A DNA stretch of 64,000 bases, from NCBI GenBank assembly GCA_020524525.2, contig CP129018.1, positions 744,001 to 808,000 on the forward strand, read 5' to 3'. This DNA comes from Bacillus tianshenii. GTDB lineage: Bacteria; Bacillota; Bacilli; Bacillales; Bacillaceae_N. Shown here one piece after another: positions 53,377 through 61,571 of the stretch (position 1 is its first letter; each line of letters opens with the position of its first letter). A program made the position numbers and the translations under genes. The notes beneath the pieces are model-generated. The model searched no databases and was not told where the DNA came from. It saw nothing but the letters and a program-made list of their open reading frames with translations.

Positions 53377-53441
53377 GGAACGCTGGCTAAAAACGTCACG
53401 TCCTGTGACAACGCCAGCACTAGCACGTCCTGTGCGTCGAA
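53377..53441 (-). repeat. 65-bp twin AGGAC-loop module, cluster C copy 2
   Basis: Exact copy of 53064-53128, same orientation, 313 bp away. Confidence 0.85.
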
Positions 53442-53510
53442 GGCGTTTAGCCTGTCCGATTGCTGGAGCCTTCACGCATAGAGGCTCTCTTTGCCTCGGG
53501 GCATTAAAAG

Positions 53511-53550
53511 GACCCAGCACCTGCATTATTTGCAGGCTGCTGGGTTTTGT
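53511..53550. terminator. Hairpin at the end of the CBS-GGDEF gene
   Basis: CCCAGC (53513-53518) and GCTGGG (53538-53543), with CTGC/GCAG inside. It is followed by TTTTGTTT on the plus strand and CCTTTTAAT on the minus strand. It includes the stop codon of the minus-strand gene and may stop read-through from repeat cluster C. Confidence 0.7.
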
Positions 53551-54497
53551 TTGTGGTTATCGTAGTAACAGCTTTTGCTTTCTTGCTTGCATATTTTTTT
53601 CATATGAGCAGCTGCTTCACTGATTTCTTCGACTGTTTTATATGTATTATACTTGTTCGTTACGACTGCAATGGAGAGGGAGACGAGCGGGATTTCACAA
53701 TATATGCCGTTACGGTCTTTTGTAAAGACAAAGCCGCGTCTGTGGTCATGTTCTTCATAAAAAGAAGGAAGGTGCAGTGTGAAATCTTCAAGTATTCCTT
53801 CACAAATCGATTGGTAGTCATGATGATGAAGGACTGCGAGAAAATCATCGCCACCGATGTGACCGATAAAATCACCATTATTTTCGTTCAAATGTTTTTT
53901 TAATATCGCAGCCGTAGTCTGAATCAGCTTATCTCCTTGCTGAAAGCCGTAAGTATCGTTATAGGCTTTAAAGCGGTCAAGATCGAGATAAAGAATCGCA
54001 TATGATGGCTTCATTAAAGCTGTTTGCAGTGCTTCTGTAATCGATGCATTCCCAGGCAATCCTGTTAGTGGGTTTGTCGTTCTCGCAACTGCTGTTTGGA
54101 TTTCTGCAAATTTTATTAATAACGTTCGGATGCTGACAATACCAGCAAACAGTTTGTCTTTTACAACAATAACGTAATCATAGAGACAATCTTGCGGGCG
54201 GTTCATCGCCATCGCGCTGACTTCGGTAATAGGCGTATTGGCTTGAACAATAAGAGGGTTTTCTTCCATTAAAAGCTGAATCGGCCTGCCCATAAATACA
54301 TCAAACCCGTACTTCATAGAAATCTTCTGATAAAACTTTACTTTCGTAACGAGCCCAATCGGCACTCCTTCATCTAATACGACAGAGCCTTCAAGATGTT
54401 CGCGCTCTTTAAAAAGGCGATCAACATCTTTGCTTAACATGTCAGGGTGAAGCACCGGAATTCGTTCAGCAATCTCCCCTATGCTTGTTTGCACCAT
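53526..54497 (-). CDS. CBS-pair GGDEF-domain protein with GGDDF motif
   Basis: 323 residues. Two CBS motifs (~5-60 and ~70-130) precede a GGDEF domain (~140-310) starting NPLTGLPGN. The signature is GGDDF (215-219) instead of GG[DE]EF, and no RxxD I-site stands before it. The metal-binding LDLDRFKAYNDTYG segment is intact. Such proteins may still make c-di-GMP, or may only bind GTP as sensors; sequence cannot decide. CBS pairs usually bind adenine nucleotides. No membrane helix. It faces the chemoreceptor and repeat cluster C. Confidence 0.88.
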   Translation of the reverse strand: MVQTSIGEIAERIPVLHPDMLSKDVDRLFKEREHLEGSVVLDEGVPIGLVTKVKFYQKISMKYGFDVFMGRPIQLLMEENPLIVQANTPITEVSAMAMNRPQDCLYDYVIVVKDKLFAGIVSIRTLLIKFAEIQTAVARTTNPLTGLPGNASITEALQTALMKPSYAILYLDLDRFKAYNDTYGFQQGDKLIQTTAAILKKHLNENNGDFIGHIGGDDFLAVLHHHDYQSICEGILEDFTLHLPSFYEEHDHRRGFVFTKDRNGIYCEIPLVSLSIAVVTNKYNTYKTVEEISEAAAHMKKICKQESKSCYYDNHKQNPAACK

Positions 54498-54550
54498 TCT
54501 CGTTTCGCTCCCTTATCTTAGAACCGTGTCGGATTAGCCATTCACAGAAT

Positions 54551-54583
54551 AAAAAGGACGAGCACTGCGCTGCGTCCTTTGAA
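54551..54583 (-). terminator. Terminator after the acidic lipoprotein gene
   Basis: AAAGGACG pairs with CGTCCTTT around a 12-base loop; on the minus strand TTTTT follows the stem. Confidence 0.85.
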
Positions 54584-54674
54584 GAATGACTACTCTTATT
54601 CTATTGTAAAGGATTTTTGGTTTACGGAACATTAAGGTTTTGTAAATTTATTGGAAATAACTATAACGATTGGG

Positions 54675-55145
54675 CTAGAACATTGACTTTACTGTTTTTG
54701 TTTCAGGATTTACAATATACCAGCCGAGTGTAGCGTTATGCTCGGTTTCTTTTCCTTCATCAATCACGTCATAAACGTGAATAATATAGTTTCCACTGTC
54801 CATATGGTCGAACTTTACTTTCGTTGAATCAGACTTCGACAATTGCAGCTGGGTTAGAACGAGTGTTTCAGCCTCTGTTTCTGTTAATTTATCTTGTGGT
54901 TCTTTTTGTTTTTGTTCATTTTGTGGAGTTGACTTTGTTTCTTCTGGCTGCTTCTCTTCTTGATTAGCCGGTTCTTCAGTGCTTTCTTCTGAAGCAGGTT
55001 CCTGTTCCTGTTCCTTTTCCTCTTGTTCTTGTTGAATTTCTTCTTGTTGGTTTTCTTGTTCCGCTTCAGGGGCTGGATTTTCGGTTGTGGAATTGGAGCA
55101 AGATACAAGTATAAGTGTGAGTAGAATAAAAATAAGATTGCGCAT
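54675..55145 (-). CDS. Acidic lipoprotein with small C-terminal domain
   Basis: 156 residues. A lipoprotein signal ends LILVSC (Cys16). Residues ~20-85 are a low-complexity Gln/Glu/Pro linker, long enough to cross the cell wall. The C-terminal ~70 residues (TETEAETLVLTQLQLSKSDS ... HNATLGWYIVNPETKTVKSM) have the length and strand order of a PepSY-like domain, though the match is weak. It is divergent from the nitrilase gene. Function unknown. Confidence 0.7.
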   Translation of the reverse strand: MRNLIFILLTLILVSCSNSTTENPAPEAEQENQQEEIQQEQEEKEQEQEPASEESTEEPANQEEKQPEETKSTPQNEQKQKEPQDKLTETEAETLVLTQLQLSKSDSTKVKFDHMDSGNYIIHVYDVIDEGKETEHNATLGWYIVNPETKTVKSMF

Positions 55146-55262
55146 AAACTTCCCTCCTTAGTATTATTATGACATATAATTTCTATATATATGAGAATTA
55201 ATAGGCAATTTTCGTGATATTTCCCAGAAAATAATTTATGTTTTGTCGAACGGAGGATTCGA

Positions 55263-56078
55263 ATGAAGATCGCAGGTATGCAGTTAGCTGTCCCAAATAA
55301 AATCAGCCGTACGGAGTTAATGGAGTGGGTGAGCCAAGTAGGTCGTAAAATTGAAACAGCCTATGAACAAGCAGGGGGCTTTGATTTAGTGGTGCTTCCT
55401 GAGCTGTCTTTTCACCCTTATACAAGAGAACACTTTGCACAGCTAGAACATTTTGCTCAGGAAAAAACAGGGATGATGTTTGAGCAAATGGCGCGAACAG
55501 CGAAGCATTTACAATGTGCTATTTGCTATGGGTATGCAGAACGAGAAGGTGAAGCGTATTACATTTCTCAAGCGGTCGTGTCGAAAGAAGGTAAGCTGCT
55601 TGCAAACTATCGAAAGCTCCATATTGCACAATTTGGCGGCTCGATGGAAAAGGAATATTTTAAGCGTGGCAATAAGGCAGTCACTTTTACAATCGATAGC
55701 TGGAGGTTTGGTCTTTTGATTTGCTACGATATTCGCTTTCCACAATTGGCGCAAACCTTAGTTGATAGTGGAGCAGATGTAATCCTGCATCCAGTTGCTT
55801 TTTCGAAAGACCCAACCTATCCGAGCTGGCATTCGTTCGTCCAAACACGTGCAATCGAAAATCAAGTCTATCTATTAAGTGTGAATCGAGCAGGTACCGA
55901 GTTTGGACAGTCGATTTTTTCACCTGCATGGCATGATTCCGAGCATTCTCCTTCTATCTATTCTGAAAGTGAGCAATCGAATGTCTTTACGTTAGAGCGT
56001 GAGCATTTAGAAAAGGTTCGGAATACGTATCAATTCAAACAAGACAGGCTGACTAATTATCAGCAGCTGTTACATTAA
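55263..56078 (+). CDS. Carbon-nitrogen hydrolase (nitrilase superfamily)
   Basis: 271 residues with the complete Glu-Lys-Cys triad: Glu47 (LVVLPELSF), Lys118 (NYRKLHI) and Cys154 (LLICYDIRFP). The short length and single domain put it in the general amidase/omega-amidase group (YafV/NIT2-like) rather than among NAD synthetase or CoA-linked types. Likely reaction: hydrolysis of an amide such as a 2-oxoacid amide; unproven. CGGAGGATTCGA is the ribosome site. Alone, with a terminator shared with trpB. Confidence 0.88.
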   Translation: MKIAGMQLAVPNKISRTELMEWVSQVGRKIETAYEQAGGFDLVVLPELSFHPYTREHFAQLEHFAQEKTGMMFEQMARTAKHLQCAICYGYAEREGEAYYISQAVVSKEGKLLANYRKLHIAQFGGSMEKEYFKRGNKAVTFTIDSWRFGLLICYDIRFPQLAQTLVDSGADVILHPVAFSKDPTYPSWHSFVQTRAIENQVYLLSVNRAGTEFGQSIFSPAWHDSEHSPSIYSESEQSNVFTLEREHLEKVRNTYQFKQDRLTNYQQLLH

Positions 56079-56080
56079 AA

Positions 56081-56116
56081 AGATGGCTTTGGAATGTATC
56101 TTCCAAAGCCATCTGA
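56081..56116. terminator. Terminator between the nitrilase gene and trpB
   Basis: AGATGGCTTTGGA (56081-56093) pairs perfectly with TCCAAAGCCATCT (56102-56114). Confidence 0.93.
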
Positions 56117-56120
56117 ATGA

Positions 56121-57293
56121 TTAATTTTGTTCATTAAGCAGGTTATAAACGTGTTGAACGTCTTTATCGCCGCGTCCTGAAATGTTTATAATTAAGATGT
56201 CATCCTGACTCATTTTAGGAGCGATTTTCATCGCATGAGCGACAGCATGGGCGCTTTCGAGTGCAGGGATAATTCCTTCTGTACGAGAAAGCCTCTCGAA
56301 TGCTTCAAGAACCTCTTCGTTCGTTACGGTCACATATTCAGCCCGATTACTTACTTTCAAGTGACTGTGCTCAGGTCCGATTCCAGGGTAATCAAGCCCA
56401 GCTGCAATCGAGTAAGTCGGGCGCGGGTTCCCTTCTTCATCTAGCAGTGTTAGCGTTTTGAAGCCGTGCAGAACAGCTGGAACCCCTTCAGTTAAAGTCG
56501 GAGCTTGGTCAGGCTCCACACCGATTAAGCGTACATCAGGCTCATCAATATAGTGAGCGAATGCCCCAATCGCGTTGCTTCCGCCGCCGACACATGCTAA
56601 CACAGCGTTTGGCAGACGGCCTTCCTTTTCAAGAATTTGACGCTTTGATTCTTCGCTAATAATCGATTGGAAATGTTTCACCATTGTCGGATACGGATGC
56701 GGCCCAACCGCTGAACCAAGCAAGTAGAACGTTCTTTCATAGTTTTCGATTAAATCTTCAAGCGCTGCATCAACAGCATCCTTTAAACGCCCTTGCCCTT
56801 TATCAACCGCTACAACTTCAGCGCCGAGCAGCTCCATGCGGAATACGTTCAGTGCTTGTCGCTTCGTATCCTCAAGACCCATGTAAATGATACATTCCAT
56901 ATCAAACATCGCACAGCCCATGGCCGTTGCGACACCGTGCTGGCCTGCGCCTGTTTCAGCGATGACACGCTTTGCGCCCATCCGCTTTGCAAGCAAAATT
57001 TGTCCGATGACATTGTTAATTTTGTGAGCGCCTGTATGGTTTAAGTCTTCGCGTTTTAAGTAAATTTTTGCGCCGCCTAATTTCTCAGTTAAGTTCGCAG
57101 CGAATGTAAGTGGGTTTTCACGCCCAACGTATTCCTTCAAATAATATTTGAACTCTTCGTTGAATTCATCATCTTGCTTGAAATGTTCAAACTGCGCTTC
57201 TAAATGATTCAGCGCTTCTTGCAGTTCAGGCGTAACCTCACTGCCTCCAAATTGCCCAAAGTATCCTTTTCCTTCTGCTTCTACTCGACTCAT
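56121..57293 (-). CDS. trpB: Tryptophan synthase beta chain TrpB, stand-alone
   Basis: 390 residues from the ATG at 57293, five bases after GGGGGAC; the longer start at 57329 lacks a site. The PLP lysine is Lys91 in HTGAHKINNVIGQ; AETGAGQHG and the phosphate-binding GGGSNAIG are intact. It is of the TrpB1 type that normally works with TrpA to make tryptophan from indole-glycerol phosphate and serine. No other trp gene is adjacent and no TRAP-site array or tryptophan T-box precedes it. It may be a second copy or a gene dissociated from the operon. Confidence 0.93.
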   Translation of the reverse strand: MSRVEAEGKGYFGQFGGSEVTPELQEALNHLEAQFEHFKQDDEFNEEFKYYLKEYVGRENPLTFAANLTEKLGGAKIYLKREDLNHTGAHKINNVIGQILLAKRMGAKRVIAETGAGQHGVATAMGCAMFDMECIIYMGLEDTKRQALNVFRMELLGAEVVAVDKGQGRLKDAVDAALEDLIENYERTFYLLGSAVGPHPYPTMVKHFQSIISEESKRQILEKEGRLPNAVLACVGGGSNAIGAFAHYIDEPDVRLIGVEPDQAPTLTEGVPAVLHGFKTLTLLDEEGNPRPTYSIAAGLDYPGIGPEHSHLKVSNRAEYVTVTNEEVLEAFERLSRTEGIIPALESAHAVAHAMKIAPKMSQDDILIINISGRGDKDVQHVYNLLNEQN

Positions 57294-57532
57294 CTCAAGT
57301 CCCCCTTCACTCATCTCAACTTTTTTCATTAAAAAGCGGTAGGAGCGAAATCATGGCTCTTTTCCGCATAAAAGATAAGAATATTCTAACAAATTACAGC
57401 GTGAATGTTAACAAAAATGTATAAATTCAAAATAAATAACAGAATATTTGACTATTTTATTCAAAACTTTACAAAATTTTAGTAATATTGTTATAGCTTA
57501 TGTATTTTTTTGATGAATAGGGGGGAAATGAG

Positions 57533-59503
57533 TTGAAAAGCATCAAATCAAAACTACTGCTTACGCTCATTCCTGTGATTATTGTCGCACTTGTGGCTGT
57601 ATCATGGGTTAATCATAATAAGGCCAAGCAGTTCTTAGAGAACGATTTTGAAGACAAAGCATTTTTACAATTGAATTTAATTGCAACATCCATTTCTGGG
57701 GATTTAAATGTACATAAGGAACGGCTCAAAAACATCGCGAAAGATTCTAAGCTAACAGGGGAAGAGCGGTTTACGAAACAAGCCGTGTTACGAGAGCGGA
57801 ACCGTGAATATCCGGAATATTTAACGTTTTATATTGCTGATCAAAATGGGGACGGTTTTACTGCTGATGGTAAAGAAGTCAACGTTGCAGATCGACCTTA
57901 TTTTAAAAAAGTAATGGCAGGGAGTGAAGTCGTTATTTCTGAGCCTGTTGTAAGCCGGGCGAGCGGGGAAACGGTAATTGTAATCGCTGCTCCGCTGAAG
58001 ATGTTCAATCAAACGGCAGGAGTTGTCGGCGCAACACTTCCAGTTTCAAAGCTAACGGAAATGGCGCAAAAGGTGCAAATCGGTGAGACAGGCTATACAA
58101 GTATCTTAAGAGATGATGGACTGTTCATCGTTCATCCAGATGATAATTTACAAATGAAGAAGAAGCTCCAAGATGTTGGTGTGCCTGAGCTTGCAGCTGC
58201 ACAAACAGAGCTAGAAGCCGGTAAGACAGGGAGTAAGCGTTATATCTATTCGAATCAGGAACGCTACGTGTTTTATCAAAAAGAACCGACAACAGGCTGG
58301 AGCATTCTTGCAGTTGTGCCCGTAGAAGAAGCAACAAGCCAGCTTGCTTACCTGGCAATGCTGAGCTTTGTAACAGCTGCCGTTGTGACGGCCTTTTCAA
58401 TCTTAATTATTTTTATATTCTCATCACGTCTTGTCAAACCAATTAAATCATTAAGTGAGCTTACAACCGATTTGGCGGAAGGTAACTTAACGATAAAAGT
58501 GGACCATGATTCAGACGATGAAGTCGGATTACTCGGTCGAAACTTTAATGCAATGGTTGAAAAGATGCAAAACATGCTTCTTAAAGTGCAGGATGCAGCC
58601 AATCATGTGAAGCAATCATCGGATATACTTGTCCATTCAAGTGAAGAAACGAAGGCATCTGCTGAGCAAGTCGCCATTACGATTTCAGATCTTGCGAGCG
58701 GAACGACAGATATTGCTCATTCCGTTACAAGTACGACAAACCAAATTTCATCGATGTTATCAACAGTCGACCAGATTGCTACTTACGCAGATGAAGTTAT
58801 TGAAACGTCCGAGAATAGCCGGGCTTCAGCTGAGAAAGGGCATGATTATAGTGCAGAAGCATTGAAGAAGATGGATGAAATGAATGCGTCTATGCTTGAA
58901 ACGTCTTCGATTATCCGTAAGCTCGATTCTCAGTCAAAAGAGATTGGCAACATTGTGAGCATGATTACAGATATTGCTGAGCAAACGAACTTGTTAGCGC
59001 TGAATGCTTCTATTGAAGCAGCCCGTGCTGGTGAGCATGGAAAAGGGTTCGCAGTTGTTGCTGAGGAAGTCCGAAAGCTCGCAAGTGAAACGACATCATC
59101 AGCAGATAAAATCTCAATCCTTATTCGCGAGACACAAGAAGAAAGCAAACGAGCTGTCGAGGCGGCGGACAGAGGCACACGAGTTGTCGAAGAAGGGACA
59201 ACAACCGTTACGCAAACGACAGGTGTGTTTGATGAGATTAGTGCTCATATCGATGAGGTTCTTGATAAGAACAAACAAATCCATGTGGCAATCAAAGAAC
59301 TAAAAGAAACAGGCGGTTATATCGGAAACGAAATGGCAAGCATTTCAGCTGTTACTGAACAAGCTTCAGCCGGAGCGGAAGAAGTGAGTGCAACAAGCCA
59401 GCAGCAAGCATCCAGCGCAAACTTAATTTCTGGCGACGCCGCAAAACTTGCAACATTAGCTGACGAGCTACAAGCCTTAATGGCACAGTTCCGCGTAAAA
59501 TAA
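57533..59503 (+). CDS. Methyl-accepting chemotaxis protein with double-Cache sensor
   Basis: 656 residues from TTG at 57533 behind GGGGGGAAA. Helix ~8-26, dCache_1-type sensor (~30-270; [20 protein letters not shown] and [18 protein letters not shown]), helix ~280-302, HAMP and signalling hairpin with tip [20 protein letters not shown]. This layout matches the amino-acid and sugar receptors McpA/McpB/TlpA of B. subtilis. The C-terminus ends MAQFRVK. It has its own terminator, beyond which repeat cluster D starts. Confidence 0.93.
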   Translation: MKSIKSKLLLTLIPVIIVALVAVSWVNHNKAKQFLENDFEDKAFLQLNLIATSISGDLNVHKERLKNIAKDSKLTGEERFTKQAVLRERNREYPEYLTFYIADQNGDGFTADGKEVNVADRPYFKKVMAGSEVVISEPVVSRASGETVIVIAAPLKMFNQTAGVVGATLPVSKLTEMAQKVQIGETGYTSILRDDGLFIVHPDDNLQMKKKLQDVGVPELAAAQTELEAGKTGSKRYIYSNQERYVFYQKEPTTGWSILAVVPVEEATSQLAYLAMLSFVTAAVVTAFSILIIFIFSSRLVKPIKSLSELTTDLAEGNLTIKVDHDSDDEVGLLGRNFNAMVEKMQNMLLKVQDAANHVKQSSDILVHSSEETKASAEQVAITISDLASGTTDIAHSVTSTTNQISSMLSTVDQIATYADEVIETSENSRASAEKGHDYSAEALKKMDEMNASMLETSSIIRKLDSQSKEIGNIVSMITDIAEQTNLLALNASIEAARAGEHGKGFAVVAEEVRKLASETTSSADKISILIRETQEESKRAVEAADRGTRVVEEGTTTVTQTTGVFDEISAHIDEVLDKNKQIHVAIKELKETGGYIGNEMASISAVTEQASAGAEEVSATSQQQASSANLISGDAAKLATLADELQALMAQFRVK

Positions 59504-59507
59504 ACGA

Positions 59508-59546
59508 AAAGGACGATGACGACTTCAGACGCATCGTCCTTTTTTG
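59508..59546 (+). terminator. Terminator after the double-Cache chemoreceptor
   Basis: AAAGGACGATG pairs with CATCGTCCTTT around 13 bases, followed by TTT. Confidence 0.92.
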
Positions 59547-59614
59547 CAAGTAAGTAGGTTTCAGCAATCAGACAGCCTAAACGCCTTCGACGCATTTCGG
59601 AGATGTCTAGCTAT

Positions 59615-59710
59615 GCGGCTAGTGGCTCGAGGTCATAAGTCAGCCTGTTGCGGGAACAAAGAGCGGTTCCCTCCACATTCTGCCTTATGCTTGTCGCCCC
59701 TGAACGAGCC
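59615..59710. repeat. Long hairpin module (cluster D)
   Basis: Inner stem GGGAAC/GTTCCC as in cluster A but with loop AAAGAGCG. The outermost arm is GCGGCT/AGCCGC, different in sequence from A and C but still paired. Confidence 0.75.
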
Positions 59711-59891
59711 GCCTCCGCTTTTCAAGATGTCTAGCTGCGAAAGCCAAATCGTCGGGCTGCTTCACTTCTTCTGTCGAAGGTGAAGAGCGACCTTCTCTGT
59801 CAGAAGCTCCACCAGCCGATCGATTTAAGCGGGCTTTCTCCGCTTTTCGGAGATGTCCAGCTGCGAAAGGCAGGCTGCGCGAGTTGCTTCC

Positions 59892-59953
59892 GACGCACAG
59901 GACGTGCTAGCGTCGGTGTTGAAACAGGACGTTTCGTTCTTAACCGACGTTCC
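59892..59953 (+). repeat. Twin AGGAC-loop hairpin module (type 1, cluster D)
   Basis: GCAC-AGGAC-GTGC (59895-59907), then GAAAC-AGGAC-GTTTC (59921-59935) enclosed by CGTCGGT (59911-59917) and ACCGACG (59943-59949). All stems are perfect. Confidence 0.85.
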
Positions 59954-60139
59954 TATTAATGCTCCGAGGCAAAGAGCGCCTCTATGTGGAAAGGCTCCAG
60001 CAATCGGACAGCCTAAACGCCTTTCTCCGCTTTTCAATGATGCTCAAATGTTCACAAAATGGGGGAAATTGTATTTGAAAAATGATGTATAATTATGAAA
60101 TATATGGGATGATATTTTGAGTCGGGGGGAGTTGGTGGT

Positions 60140-61453
60140 ATGTTTTTTAAAGTGTTAGATCGACAGGAACAGAAGCAGGGGTCGTCGCTTTATAAGAAGG
60201 CTGAGAAATATTTGAGTGATGTACATATTGAAGTGTCGGGCAAAAGTGAACTAACGAAACAAATAGAGATGATCGGGTTGACGAAGGAGGATTTGGCGGT
60301 TTCAAAGTGGCTCTATCCTTGTGTGGCGCCTCATATTGAAAAGATGGTTGAAAGCTTCTATAAAAACTTAGAAAATGAACAACACTTAGTAGACATTATT
60401 ACAAAGCATACGACGGTTGAACATTTGAAAAGTACGTTGAAGGCACATATTGATGAAATGTTCAGTGGCAAAATTAACAGTGAATATATCAATCAACGAA
60501 CACGTATTGCACAAGCGCACGTAAGAGTAGGGCTTGTGCCAAAGTGGTATATGTGTGCTTTTCAAGATTTGATGATGTCAATCTTAGAAGCTGTCAGTCA
60601 ATCGCTTCATTCAAAAGATGAATATGAAGAGGCGATAAAGGTACTGACGAAGCTTGTTGCTTTGGAGAAGCAAATCGTGCTTGAAGCGTATGATGAAGAG
60701 AATGCCCGTGTTCGCCAAGTAGAAGTGGAAAAGAAAGAACATGTTAAGAAGCAAGTGAACCATACAGTCGAAGAATTAGCAGCCTTATCAGAAGAAACAT
60801 ATTCCTCGCTTGAGCATCTTGTGCTTCAGTCCGACGAAATGATTAAGTTTACGAAAGAAGGAACGACTGCTTCTAAGCAGGTTGAAGATATTTCGGCGCA
60901 AGGGCGCGGTCATTTAAAGCAGCAAGAAGAGCAAATGGGGTCAATTCAAGAAAACATGCTCCATTTGCAGAAAGAAATGAATGTTATGCTTGATGTATCT
61001 GATAAGATTCAAGACATTGTCGGTATGGTTAAGAATATCGCAGACCAGACGGATTTGTTAGCATTGAATGCGGCGATTGAGTCTGCACGTGCTGGTGAAC
61101 ATGGACGAGGGTTCGCTGTCGTTGCAAACGAAGTGCGCAAGCTTGCCGAGCAAACGAAATCTTCCGTGGCGAATGTTGATGATTTAATTCAAAAGACACG
61201 CAGCCAAACTGAAAATATGTCAACATTCATTGAAAACACGGAGCAATTGATTCTTTCTGGTAATGACCAAATGGTGAAGACGAATGGTTTCTTTGAGGAA
61301 ATCTGTGCATCCGTTAACGAGCTGAAAGGCCAAAGTGTGCGTATTGAAGAAGAGTTTATTCACTTTATGAAAATGATTGAAGATATTGAAAAAGCAACAG
61401 GGGATGTCGCGAACTCCGCTGATCATTTGTATGTCATTACGAAAGAGCTGTGA
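60140..61453 (+). CDS. hemAT: Haem-based aerotaxis transducer HemAT
   Basis: 437 residues. The first ~180 form a globin-coupled sensor: [18 protein letters not shown], then [17 protein letters not shown], in which His127 is the expected proximal haem ligand (equivalent to His123 of B. subtilis HemAT). There is no membrane helix. A linker leads to the MCP signalling hairpin with tip [20 protein letters not shown], in which the usual Asn is Asp. It senses oxygen and signals to CheA. GGGGGAGTTGGTGGT precedes the ATG. The start lies about 100 bp after repeat cluster D. Confidence 0.95.
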   Translation: MFFKVLDRQEQKQGSSLYKKAEKYLSDVHIEVSGKSELTKQIEMIGLTKEDLAVSKWLYPCVAPHIEKMVESFYKNLENEQHLVDIITKHTTVEHLKSTLKAHIDEMFSGKINSEYINQRTRIAQAHVRVGLVPKWYMCAFQDLMMSILEAVSQSLHSKDEYEEAIKVLTKLVALEKQIVLEAYDEENARVRQVEVEKKEHVKKQVNHTVEELAALSEETYSSLEHLVLQSDEMIKFTKEGTTASKQVEDISAQGRGHLKQQEEQMGSIQENMLHLQKEMNVMLDVSDKIQDIVGMVKNIADQTDLLALNAAIESARAGEHGRGFAVVANEVRKLAEQTKSSVANVDDLIQKTRSQTENMSTFIENTEQLILSGNDQMVKTNGFFEEICASVNELKGQSVRIEEEFIHFMKMIEDIEKATGDVANSADHLYVITKEL

Positions 61454-61486
61454 GACACTTGCACCTTGCAAGTGTCTTTTTAGGTA
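61454..61486 (+). terminator. Terminator after hemAT
   Basis: AGACACTTGCA and TGCAAGTGTCT form a perfect 11-pair stem with a three-base loop, then TTTT. Confidence 0.93.
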
Positions 61487-61571
61487 TTTTTTATCCTGTT
61501 TTTATCACCCAAATGTGTATAAAAATAGTATAATAGTATTATAAAGTACTCTTATTTTACAAAGGCTGGTG

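Larger units (their letters stand above)
53037..53505. repeat. Structured repeat cluster C (largest, inverted relative to A and D)
   Basis: 469 bp between the chemoreceptor and CBS-GGDEF genes. It contains two identical 65-bp type 2 twin-hairpin modules (53064-53128 and 53377-53441), a long hairpin between them (53132-53234; arms AGGCGCC/GGCGCCT, AGGGGC/GCCCCT, CATAAG/CTTATG, GGGGAC/GTCCCC), a hairpin GCCGAA/TTCGGC (53306-53324) enclosed by ACCTTC/GAAGGT, and GAGGC/GCCTC (53481-53497). The AGGAC loops are on the minus strand here. Confidence 0.85.
59556..60036. repeat. Structured repeat cluster D
   Basis: 481 bp between the double-Cache receptor's terminator and hemAT. It holds the long hairpin (59615-59710; GCGGCT/AGCCGC, AGTGGC/GCCCCT, CATAAG/CTTATG, GGGAAC/GTTCCC around AAAGAGCG), a nested hairpin CTTCTG/CAGAAG with GAAGGT/ACCTTC around GAAGAGCG (59768-59806), a type 1 twin AGGAC-loop module (59892-59953), the GAGGC/GCCTC hairpin (59966-59982) and an AGGCT/AGCCT hairpin near 59992-60014. 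It ends about 100 bp before the hemAT start. Confidence 0.85.

Noticed and set aside
57316-57354. 12-residue leader peptide before trpB
   Set aside because: It has a fair ribosome site but no Trp codons and no attenuator structure after it.
45741-60036. CRISPR array or insertion sequence
   Set aside because: The repeats are not short and regularly spaced with unique spacers, no cas gene is near, and no transposase or target-site duplication was seen.
57420-60130. SigD promoters of chemoreceptor genes
   Set aside because: No convincing TAAA-N15-GCCGATAT match was found upstream of any of the receptors.
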